DNA of 30,184 nucleotides from Coxiellaceae bacterium UBA1530. Its GTDB lineage: Bacteria; Pseudomonadota; Gammaproteobacteria; Coxiellales; Coxiellaceae. The notes under the pieces are model-generated. The model was not told the DNA's origin. It worked only from the letters and a program-made list of their open reading frames with translations, and did no database searches. Within the stretch, counting starts at the first letter, position 1. Each line of letters begins with the position of its first letter. The stretch covers positions 1-30,184 of the forward strand of contig DCQA01000027.1 in the NCBI GenBank assembly GCA_002323325.1, read 5' to 3'. The position numbers were made by a program, and so were the translations under genes. This document shows positions 16,544 to 23,963 of this stretch, piece after piece.

Positions 16544-17830
16544 ATGGATCGTGAAAACCGAATATCGTACTTGGGACTTCTGATTTGGTTTATTTGTGCC
16601 ATATTTTTTACGTATGAATTTCTTTTACGTACCATCCTTGGTACATTTCAATCAGAGATCACACAAGCGCTCGACCTTACAGCGATGTCGTTTGCATTAC
16701 TCAGCTCGACTTCTTATCAGATAATTTACGGAGTCATGCAAATTCCTGTTGGGTTTATTGTCGATCGTTTTGGTCTTAAGCTTTCACTGACCTTGGCTGC
16801 TGGTATTTGTGTGGCGTCAGTGTTTGGATTTTCGGCAGCACATACATTTCACTACGCGCTGTATATGCGTGTTTTAATGGGTCTAGGTTCTGCATTTGGC
16901 TTTGTCTGTTTGTTAGCGTGTGTTTATGACTGGTTGCCGCAGAAAAACATTGCTTTTTTTATTGGTTTGTCGCAATTCATTGGTACTTTAGGACCGATGA
17001 TGGCTGCAGGTCCTGTCAATAGTATTGCGACACAATCAACACTCTCATGGCGTTCTGTCATGAGTGGCTTAGGGTTCATAGGTCTTATGATAACTCTTTT
17101 GATTGTATTATTTGTAAAGAATAATCGACAGCCGTCACCCTCGATGACTATTTTAGAATCACCACGCCCTATGGTCAGCCGGTTAATCAGTCTGGTCAAG
17201 CAATCTCAAGTTTGGTTTATTGCGCTTTACTCTGGGTCAACCTATTTTGTTATCGAGTATTTATCCGAAAATAGCGGAAAAGATTTTTTGATGATGAAAG
17301 GCTTTAGTTCCTCGGTTTCTTCTTACATGATTACTTTATCCTGGTTGGGTTTTGCTATTAGCTGCCCATTAGTAGGATTTATTTCTGATCGGTTGCAAAA
17401 TAGAACGTCGATGATGAAGGTTACCGCTGTGGTCTGTTTGATTGCAGTGCTTGTTATTTTCTATGCACCTGGAAATGCTCTGATATTTGATATGACTTTT
17501 TTAGCTTTAGGTTTTGGGACGGCTGGTCAGAGTATTGGCTTCGCTATCATGGCTGAGCAATGCAATTATAATTACCTAGCAGCTGGTCTTGGTTTAAACA
17601 ATGCTATGATGTTTTTTTTCGGATCACTCTTTGCACCATTGATTGGCACAGTGTTAAATCATCTTGCTCAGGGCGCGATGCCCTCCATCTCTGATTACCA
17701 TCATGCGTTCGTTATTATTATTCTTATGGTGACCTTTGGCTGTCTTTTAAGCTTTTTCTTGATCGAAGAGACCTTTTGTAAATCCACTAAACAATTTACC
17801 AAGCTTACACGCTCTGATGTTCATGAGTGA
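16544..17830 (+). CDS. MFS transporter, substrate unknown
   Basis: This is a 428-residue major facilitator protein with 12 predicted membrane helices in two halves. The loop between helices 2 and 3 reads IPVGFIVDRFGLK, the standard MFS signature, and a matching loop opens the second half (GFISDRLQNRTSM). Family members of this general kind (including the Pht carriers of Legionella and relatives) import amino acids or other nutrients in intracellular gammaproteobacteria, but the solute cannot be read from sequence. It starts nine bases after the AspA-like gene, so both are probably co-transcribed and the pair may act on the same small molecule. A second, related carrier is at 23964-25232. Confidence 0.88.
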   Translation: MDRENRISYLGLLIWFICAIFFTYEFLLRTILGTFQSEITQALDLTAMSFALLSSTSYQIIYGVMQIPVGFIVDRFGLKLSLTLAAGICVASVFGFSAAHTFHYALYMRVLMGLGSAFGFVCLLACVYDWLPQKNIAFFIGLSQFIGTLGPMMAAGPVNSIATQSTLSWRSVMSGLGFIGLMITLLIVLFVKNNRQPSPSMTILESPRPMVSRLISLVKQSQVWFIALYSGSTYFVIEYLSENSGKDFLMMKGFSSSVSSYMITLSWLGFAISCPLVGFISDRLQNRTSMMKVTAVVCLIAVLVIFYAPGNALIFDMTFLALGFGTAGQSIGFAIMAEQCNYNYLAAGLGLNNAMMFFFGSLFAPLIGTVLNHLAQGAMPSISDYHHAFVIIILMVTFGCLLSFFLIEETFCKSTKQFTKLTRSDVHE

Positions 17831-18826
17831 TAGGTTACTTTTACGTTGACTTAATCAAAAAGGTGATGATGATCGATGATTTTTTTTGGTAAAAAGGCAT
17901 TAAAGTGATGGCAGTCATATTTGTTTTAAATCAGCGTGGTCTGTGCGTTCGCCGACAACATGAGCAAGAGAGGGGATGCTTTCCTCTCTCATTGTTGTCA
18001 CGTCGGACTCAACGTTCTTCATCCTATTATTATAATCATCGTCTAGTTTGAAACGTTATCCTAGTTCTAGAGACTCCAAATCATCCATCATTCCATTTGT
18101 ATGCGCAAAGCAATTATTTATAGACGGAAGGAATAGTAAATTTAAAGTAGATATCTTTAAAAAGTGAGTTGTTGGATTCATTGGCTGTATTGGATTCGAT
18201 ATCATGAGATTCAATGATTTTAACTGTCTGTTTTAAGTCACTACAGCGAAATATTTAACCAATATGGTGCGCATTGGGATGTTTTTATCTTACTGGTAAG
18301 AGTGAGTGAGTGCGTGCGTGCACTTCCATCGAGATAGTCAAGAGCATGACTAACATCCACTTGAATGACTAGGGCTTGCACATGACCAATCATCGCGTTA
18401 GGTATCTGAAGTATCTCGCTAATCATAAATTTTGCGAAGATACTCGAAATTCTTTTTTATATCTTCTCGGGTAGAGACGTAGTTATTATTAAAAGCCATG
18501 AATTTATCACAGTTTCATTCTGCCTCAGTGGTAGATGAAATATAGTTATTCTCTGATACTTTTAAAAAATGATTGCACTTTAACCATCTAAAGAGTGACT
18601 TCTCGTCTAGCTATTGTTTGTTTAAGATAGTTCGCCAACAAGATGTATGAGAGATATCAGCAGGAAAGTCATTTTTTCGATTGATTTTTAAGACTTCCTT
18701 AAGCGAACCTTCATACTATCTTAATAGTTGCTGTGTATAGTGGCATGTCCTTTCGTGTATAACTGTAGACGATTAATCGTGTTATTTGCCATTTCCATTG
18801 GTTATAACTCTAAAAATGAAGATATT
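17831..18826. other. Long region without a convincing gene
   Basis: About one kilobase lacks a supported ORF. Short frames of 48 codons at 17907 (plus) and 61 codons at 18241-18426 (minus) have no recognisable similarity or good ribosome sites. The stretch contains a long imperfect hairpin (17954-17999), a GTGA/GTGC microrepeat near 18300-18322, and a possible TATAGT -10 near 18735 for the next gene. No tRNA or rRNA signature was seen. It may hold an RNA gene or decayed DNA. Confidence 0.45.
17954..17999. repeat. Long imperfect inverted repeat
   Basis: Left arm GACAACATGAGCAAGAGAGG (17954-17973) folds onto right arm CCTCTCTCATTGTTGTC (17983-17999). Sixteen pairs form in three helices: five closing the loop (G73-C83 to A69-T87), five across TGAG plus A60 (to T92), and six outermost (GACAAC/GTTGTC), with small bulges. 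Positions are the last two digits of 179xx. A further near-match of CCGAC with GTCGG lies outside it. There is no T run after it, so an intrinsic terminator is unlikely; a structured RNA is possible. Confidence 0.55.
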
Positions 18827-20005
18827 ATGAATACTCATTACGAACCGATCATGAAAAAAATATCCAATTTTGATAATTTTTTTAATGAATTTAAATTATC
18901 TGACAGGGATGAACTTTTACATTTTTTCATGCATGAACTTGATAATCTCTCACAGAGTTCAAAAGATGTTAGCGCTACCGTTAAGTGCAAAGTGATTAAA
19001 AGTCTCTTACTTAGCTTTAAATTTTTGATCGAAAGTGAATTAGCAAAAGGGCGTAGTATTCCAGCTTGTGATCTTGATGATGTATCGAATCAATTGGATA
19101 GCGATATTCCATATGACGTGCTAGTTTATCTTAGCCATTATGCTGTTGATCTTCTCGAGGTGTTAAGTAAATCAGAACCGGATGTGCAAAACCTGTATAT
19201 CAAGACACGTAAGCTTTATGAGTTGATACCTCAGATTAGCCACAGCATGTCCTTTACGGTTGAAAGGTGTAAAAAGCATTTGTTGGAATTAAATAATGTT
19301 TTACCACAAACACCGCTTACTACAGTTTGTCCTACATTCGTACGTAGAGTGATAGAACCGAAGGTCAATAAGACTGGAGTACCTCATATCCGAACTACGA
19401 TCTTTAATTTACCTACCACGAGACCATCTTCGGATAATAATCATGAAGTATCTAATCCTCCATTACCTAACAACAGATCGCCTTCTGATGACCGAGAAAG
19501 GCCACTTAGCGGGTTATCCCTAGCTTTGTTACAAAATCCCTCTGATACAGTTCAATCGCCATTCAGCCCTATCGGGTATTGTGAATCTGATTTCTTCTAT
19601 TTTGACCCAACACTTTTCCCTAATTCAACTGGTTCTTCAACACGTACATCGAATGCTGGGAAAACTTCTTCGGAAGATCTTAGCGATACTGAAAATCCAC
19701 CTTACTCACAACTTAGTCAAACAACTGTTGAGTATGTTAAAAAATTATACAATAATCTTAGTGATATCGAAGACAAAAACAGCGCGACAAATTCATCTTC
19801 AGATGGTCATACATCTGAGGCTGATTCTGAAAATTCATCATCAGATGGTCATACATCTGAGGCTGATTCTGAAAATTCATCAGTTGATGGATGTCGTCTA
19901 GTTTTTACAATGGATGAAGATATCGCAAATTGTCACCGTCTCACGTCAACTAATGAGGTACCGGAAGATGCATCTCTTATAGGAAGAAAAATATATTCCC
20001 ATTAA
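18827..20005 (+). CDS. Hypothetical protein with Ser/Asn-rich tail and 14-residue repeats
   Basis: I do not recognise it. The 392-residue product has a plausibly folded helical N-terminal region of about 160 residues (for example LLHFFMHELDNLSQSSKD and KSLLLSFKFLIES). A low-complexity half rich in Ser, Pro, Asn and Thr follows, ending in two copies of a 14-residue unit with the core DGHTSEADSEN and a partial third. There is no signal peptide or membrane helix. The frame is open from a TTG at 18728, but the ATG at 18827 gives a cleaner start; both have weak ribosome sites. The next hypothetical gene follows after 43 bases on the same strand. This composition resembles secreted effector proteins of host-associated bacteria, but no secretion signal has been identified. 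Confidence 0.6.
   Translation: MNTHYEPIMKKISNFDNFFNEFKLSDRDELLHFFMHELDNLSQSSKDVSATVKCKVIKSLLLSFKFLIESELAKGRSIPACDLDDVSNQLDSDIPYDVLVYLSHYAVDLLEVLSKSEPDVQNLYIKTRKLYELIPQISHSMSFTVERCKKHLLELNNVLPQTPLTTVCPTFVRRVIEPKVNKTGVPHIRTTIFNLPTTRPSSDNNHEVSNPPLPNNRSPSDDRERPLSGLSLALLQNPSDTVQSPFSPIGYCESDFFYFDPTLFPNSTGSSTRTSNAGKTSSEDLSDTENPPYSQLSQTTVEYVKKLYNNLSDIEDKNSATNSSSDGHTSEADSENSSSDGHTSEADSENSSVDGCRLVFTMDEDIANCHRLTSTNEVPEDASLIGRKIYSH
19790..19890 (+). repeat. 42-bp direct tandem repeat in a coding region
   Basis: Two adjacent 42-bp units (19790-19831 and 19832-19873) differ at one base. A partial third copy (19874-19890) follows. The period keeps the reading frame, encoding 14-residue repeats. Near-identity implies recent duplication and likely length variation between strains. 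Confidence 0.9.
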
Positions 20006-20048
20006 ATTCCATGCGCCACAGTTAACCATTATTATAAGACAGATAAAG

Positions 20049-20516
20049 ATGCATAAACGAAAATCACATGAAGATAATTCTCATGGCAATAAAGCTATTT
20101 CCTATTACGATGAGAATAAACGCCCGCGCAACACTAACCCTAATAAAGATAGGGGATGTATAAATTCAGAGGGTTATCATGACATAGGGAGTTCAAAAAA
20201 TAGTACACCCTCACTGGTTTCCACGCCAGTCTCTCCTCTGTTTCAAGTTAAATGTGAAGGCAAGGCTCTAGATGATGGATCAATTGCAAGAGGCCTTGTA
20301 AAGTCCCGTACTTGTCATTCTTCTGGTGTAGGATTATCTAATCTGTTTGATCTATCCTTAAACCAAAAGTCACGACAATATTCTCCAAGTATTCCAGCTA
20401 ATGAAGATGCTGAGCGCTCTATAAAAAATACTCAAATATCTCTTGAAGAAGGTGATCCTCTTGGCGACTATGGTCAATTTATCGAGTTTTTTGATGGACT
20501 GGGACTACGAACATAA
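20049..20516 (+). CDS. Hypothetical polar, low-complexity protein
   Basis: The family is unknown. The 155 residues are hydrophilic, rich in Ser, Asn, Lys and Pro, and probably largely disordered. Basic patches KRK at the very start and KRPR at about residue 26 resemble eukaryotic nuclear-localisation sequences, though that could be chance in a charged protein. A weak AGATAAAG precedes the ATG. It follows the previous hypothetical gene by 43 bases and probably shares its transcript. It converges on the membrane protein of the RT operon with a 15-base gap between stops. Whether it is a real gene rests mainly on ORF length and context. Confidence 0.5.
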   Translation: MHKRKSHEDNSHGNKAISYYDENKRPRNTNPNKDRGCINSEGYHDIGSSKNSTPSLVSTPVSPLFQVKCEGKALDDGSIARGLVKSRTCHSSGVGLSNLFDLSLNQKSRQYSPSIPANEDAERSIKNTQISLEEGDPLGDYGQFIEFFDGLGLRT

Positions 20517-20531
20517 TTTCTTGTAACAGAC

Positions 20532-22514
20532 TTATACAATTCGTGTTTTTAGCCTGAATAATGATTGATGTCTTTCGGTCTTCTTTGTGTTTAATAATGT
20601 TTTGATGTTTTGATTCACCCAGTACTGATGCCATTGATGAATGCGTCGTTGGTTGCGATACCGGGTGGATAAAAAATAAAATGCTTGGATGCCTTGATGG
20701 TCAATACGCATTGAGACATACCATGCCTTTGTCTTTGCTGGCTCGTGGGGTGTTTTAATGAGTTGTCTAAGTGCTCTTTGTAACTCCCCATAATCCATTC
20801 TGGTAGGTAGTGTTTTATTTTTATCATCCAGGCGGTATTCTATTGATCCAATGGGGGGTTCTGATGGTTTGGCAGTGTCAGCAAATAGCGTATTAAGTTC
20901 GACGATCTTGAATGAGGTTAAGCAACCAGCGGTTTCTTTCAGTAGTCGTTGTTTTGTGTTTGTATTGAGTGATCTTAGTGCGAATAGGCAGCGGTACTTA
21001 TCCAGTTGTAAGGTAATGCCAGATGATTTGGTTATTTTTGCAACTATTCGTGTCAGTTGAGTGATATCAAATGCAGTTTGTGTTCCACTAAATTGTAGCT
21101 CTGCTAATGTATATTGGTTGTTTGTTTGCTGGAGTCTTTTTATTGCTTTAATTCCATCATAGATGTTTTTGGGTGTTTTATTCTGTGAGCGATAATGTAT
21201 TGAGGTTGTTGAGAAAAAGAGTAGATACAACAGGCTCAGTGCCATGAGCACGATGACTATATGGAGCACATGATCAATTGAGAGTTGTTGCGTGGTAATG
21301 GACCACAAAGATCCTAGAATGAGGGCACCTGATACAAGAACGTCCCAATAACGTCGCATCGAGAATGCATGGATTTGTAGAATGGCAATGGGGCAACGTA
21401 GAAGAAAGAAGGGCAGTAACATGCCAAGATAGGATTTTCCTGCAGGGTACAGTGCGAATGCAATGATCACAGCCAATAGCCAGAATAGAAAACCCATTAG
21501 AAAAGAAGCCTTAAATGAACGAGTCAATAACCGCTGGCACAGTGAAGTGAGTGGGAAAAACTCTAGTTTTTTAAAATCGAAATAGAGTAGTCGTGCCCAG
21601 CTAAAGCTAGATAACACGACGGGCGATATTAAAAAGAAAAAAATGATGGTTGGTTCGGCATGCATAGGATTGGATAAACTGATAACAAAGAGCAAAAGGA
21701 TAATCGCCCCTTCACTATGCATCACAATCATAGAGAGTGTTGCTAGCAATGCTTCCATTGAGAGTGTGCCGGCGAAGCACTGTTTTAGGGTAATGTGGTA
21801 GTCGGTTTTTGTGTCCTCTGTGACCCAGAGATCTCCGGTTCGCTTGGTGTAAAAATAGGTTAAGTAAAAACTCAAGAAACGCGTTACAACCAGGGCAATA
21901 GGTAGGCTATATATGCCAGTTATAGGCCAGCAAGCTAGTAGTATGGCAAGCTCAATGGCATAGAGTGTATAGATGGAAGCAGCTGGTCGAACAATTCGTC
22001 TGAGTGCATAGGTGCTTGAGTGAAAGGTAAAAACCAAGAGTTGTACACTTAATTCAACGCACAAAGCGATAGAGAAACAGGTGATAAATACACTATGACT
22101 GGGTAGCGGCAGTAAAAAGTAGATGATGGAAGTAATCAGTCCTATGGTTAAACTGAGGAACAGCCATGCTTTGATGATATGAGGAATAATAATGCGGGTA
22201 TTTTCATCGTATTGAGCGCGAATTTTTGATCGTAATATTTCTAAAAATCCCCAGTATCCTGCCTTAATGGTCATGAATACACCGCGCAAGATAGCAACAG
22301 CTGCTAGTGAGGCTTTACCCAGTACATGATAGACCAAGTAGAATTCAATCAGGTGAGCAACAACTTTAATCCACGTGATATTTGCGAAATACTTTAGTCG
22401 GTAAAAAAGATACCGCGAGCCTTTAGGACCAATTAAACCTTCCATTAGCGGTACAAAGTTTTTGTTTCGAGTTTGGTTGTTTGAAAACCATTTTTCGAGA
22501 AGAGGGGAGTTCAA
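20532..22514 (-). CDS. Polytopic membrane protein of the RT operon
   Basis: The family is not recognised. Its 660 residues divide into an N-terminal membrane part (about 45-437) with some 11 or 12 hydrophobic segments and a C-terminal soluble domain (about 440-660), rich in Arg, Lys and Gln, of unknown fold. Paired hydrophobic segments in the first half (from residue 113) and again after a basic loop (about 312-335) loosely recall MATE or lipid-flippase-like folds, but that is only an impression. The TTG start is well supported: CTCCTTT (complement AAAGGAG) at 22522-22528 sits seven bases upstream, and the codon overlaps the RT stop by four bases (TTGA). Tight coupling to the reverse transcriptase suggests one functional unit, with this protein as a membrane effector or partner. 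Confidence 0.85.
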   Translation of the reverse strand: MNSPLLEKWFSNNQTRNKNFVPLMEGLIGPKGSRYLFYRLKYFANITWIKVVAHLIEFYLVYHVLGKASLAAVAILRGVFMTIKAGYWGFLEILRSKIRAQYDENTRIIIPHIIKAWLFLSLTIGLITSIIYFLLPLPSHSVFITCFSIALCVELSVQLLVFTFHSSTYALRRIVRPAASIYTLYAIELAILLACWPITGIYSLPIALVVTRFLSFYLTYFYTKRTGDLWVTEDTKTDYHITLKQCFAGTLSMEALLATLSMIVMHSEGAIILLLFVISLSNPMHAEPTIIFFFLISPVVLSSFSWARLLYFDFKKLEFFPLTSLCQRLLTRSFKASFLMGFLFWLLAVIIAFALYPAGKSYLGMLLPFFLLRCPIAILQIHAFSMRRYWDVLVSGALILGSLWSITTQQLSIDHVLHIVIVLMALSLLYLLFFSTTSIHYRSQNKTPKNIYDGIKAIKRLQQTNNQYTLAELQFSGTQTAFDITQLTRIVAKITKSSGITLQLDKYRCLFALRSLNTNTKQRLLKETAGCLTSFKIVELNTLFADTAKPSEPPIGSIEYRLDDKNKTLPTRMDYGELQRALRQLIKTPHEPAKTKAWYVSMRIDHQGIQAFYFLSTRYRNQRRIHQWHQYWVNQNIKTLLNTKKTERHQSLFRLKTRIV

Positions 22515-23842
22515 TGTCCAGCTCCTTTGTTACGTATATGACAGAGTGATGGTAATTGCCATCGATCAATCAGCATTTTATGAGGTACATGTCGAAGTGA
22601 GGTTTTGTTATGTATTCCTGTGATGGCTTGAGATACCCATAATGCAATTTGATCATCAAGTTGTTTGAGCTGTTGTCGATCATCATGAAACTCGATAAGT
22701 GAAAGATATTTCGGCAATTTAACACTATGGTTTCTGCTAAAGGCATTATTGACGGCATTACAGATTACCATCCCTCGTGTTTCAGCATCAGCGTCTTTAG
22801 TTAGAAAGGCGGCTGCTTGAATACGTTTGAATAAATGTCTCATAATACGTCTCGTATGTCTGCGTTTAAGACGAAGAGTACCGTTGGCTTGAATGGAAAA
22901 TCCCAAAAAATCAATCCGTGTGGTGTTAATAAACTCAGGATGGTGTATGCACGGTTTACCATTTAGAGTGAGGTAGGCTAACTGCGTTTTTTCTGTATTC
23001 AGGTTGAGCTTCAATGAGTGGAGAGACTGGTCAAATTCTTGTTTAATTTCTAATATAACATTGGGGTCTTGATGGATTATGATCGTGTCATCACAATAAC
23101 GTTGATAAAATAATCCGGGAACGTTATTCATCGTGTGGTCAATGTTGTTGATATAAAAATTATATACAAATCCTGCCATTTTAGTCCCATAAGGAACTCC
23201 AATTGTGCGTTGTCCAGTTTCACCTTCTAATGAACGTGTGACAGGGTTAATGGTATGTTTTATCAGATATTCGAGATAGGGTGTTACAGCCGCTTCTGGA
23301 TCTATTGTCATTAGAAAAGTCTCTATCATCTGCCATAATAGACTTTCGTCTGTTAGTGGTACTCTATTAGCATATTGCTGTATATCTGTACGTAGTACGT
23401 AAAGGTCAACATGATGATTTGAGGAGCATTGTTGATGTTGTTTGAAAAATTGTCGAATCTCATTGGCTACGGTATACACAGATTGACCTTGTCGGTAGCT
23501 TCCTAGTGATTCGCTATAAACGCCTTCAGCGTTATGCGTTAGAAAAGAAAAAATAGCCCCATGAACAATTCGATCAATAATGGATTGTCGCGTCATGAGT
23601 TTCTTTTTAGTGCCGATACTCACCCAGCTTTCGGAAGCTACACCATACTGAAATGCTTCATTTTTAATCGATCTTGCGAGCAGTTTAGCTACCTTATTGC
23701 GTTGTAAGCTAAAGGAGTAAAAGGCAACGTCTTTTTGTGTATCAGAGAACAGGGTTCCAGCAGTGCGTGCCTTCTCATGCATTTTTTGAATTTCATCAAT
23801 ATAGGTTTGAGGTTGTCTTAGGTATTTGAGAAGCGCATGCAT
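22511..23842 (-). CDS. Divergent stand-alone reverse transcriptase
   Basis: This 443-residue RNA-directed DNA polymerase homologue has the RT core. An upstream helix-rich region precedes SLGSYRQGQSVY (112-123, like the YR.GRS region). The first catalytic Asp is in RTDIQQYANRV (D153), the GVPYG block spans 215-219, YCDD is at 249-252 with the two catalytic Asps D251/D252, NTEKTQL is at 282-288 and LGF at 313-315. All three carboxylates are therefore present. The GVPYGTKMAGF block departs from the usual QG...SP seen in group II intron RTs. There is no HNH, X/maturase thumb signature or retron-style partner RNA in view, so it resembles the unclassified, defence-related (UG/Abi/DRT-type) RTs more than introns. 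It forms an operon with the downstream membrane gene. AAGGA lies about 11 bases before the ATG. Confidence 0.88.
   Translation of the reverse strand: MHALLKYLRQPQTYIDEIQKMHEKARTAGTLFSDTQKDVAFYSFSLQRNKVAKLLARSIKNEAFQYGVASESWVSIGTKKKLMTRQSIIDRIVHGAIFSFLTHNAEGVYSESLGSYRQGQSVYTVANEIRQFFKQHQQCSSNHHVDLYVLRTDIQQYANRVPLTDESLLWQMIETFLMTIDPEAAVTPYLEYLIKHTINPVTRSLEGETGQRTIGVPYGTKMAGFVYNFYINNIDHTMNNVPGLFYQRYCDDTIIIHQDPNVILEIKQEFDQSLHSLKLNLNTEKTQLAYLTLNGKPCIHHPEFINTTRIDFLGFSIQANGTLRLKRRHTRRIMRHLFKRIQAAAFLTKDADAETRGMVICNAVNNAFSRNHSVKLPKYLSLIEFHDDRQQLKQLDDQIALWVSQAITGIHNKTSLRHVPHKMLIDRWQLPSLCHIRNKGAGH
22522..22528 (-). promoter_or_regulatory. Strong ribosome site for the RT-operon membrane gene
   Basis: AAAGGAG (minus strand) lies inside the end of the RT gene, seven bases before the TTG start of the membrane gene. 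It decides that unusual start and implies coupled translation. Confidence 0.6.
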
Positions 23843-23873
23843 TGATCTTGACGTCCTTTTCTGTCAACTAGTA

Positions 23874-23886
23874 TGGTAATTTACCA
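23874..23886. promoter_or_regulatory. Palindrome upstream of the RT operon
   Basis: TGGTAA-T-TTACCA is a perfect odd-length palindrome 32 bases before the RT ATG. A weak minus-strand promoter could run through it: TTGTTT (23900-23905), 16 bases, TAAATT (23878-23883). A repressor site covering the -10 is a reasonable guess but no more. Confidence 0.35.
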
Positions 23887-23963
23887 CAGATAGATATCAA
23901 AACAATTTTTACGTAGGAACTTCAAAAAAAATATTATTCAGGCAGTTTTGTGAGGCTTAAGTG

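Noticed and set aside
17907..18053. Plus-strand ORF of 48 codons across the hairpin
   Set aside because: It reads through both arms of the inverted repeat, has an Arg/Ser-rich, unlikely composition and a weak ribosome site.
18241..18426. Minus-strand ORF of 61 codons
   Set aside because: No recognisable similarity, no clear ribosome site and ordinary length for chance. It is treated as part of the gene-free region.
22511..23842. Group II intron or diversity-generating retroelement
   Set aside because: No maturase/HNH C-terminus, intron ribozyme-like boundaries, or template/variable repeat pair was noticed. The partner gene is a membrane protein, not a variable target.
23862..23867. TTGACA on the minus strand as the RT -35 box
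   Set aside because: It lies only about 20 bases before the ATG, so its -10 would fall on the start codon.
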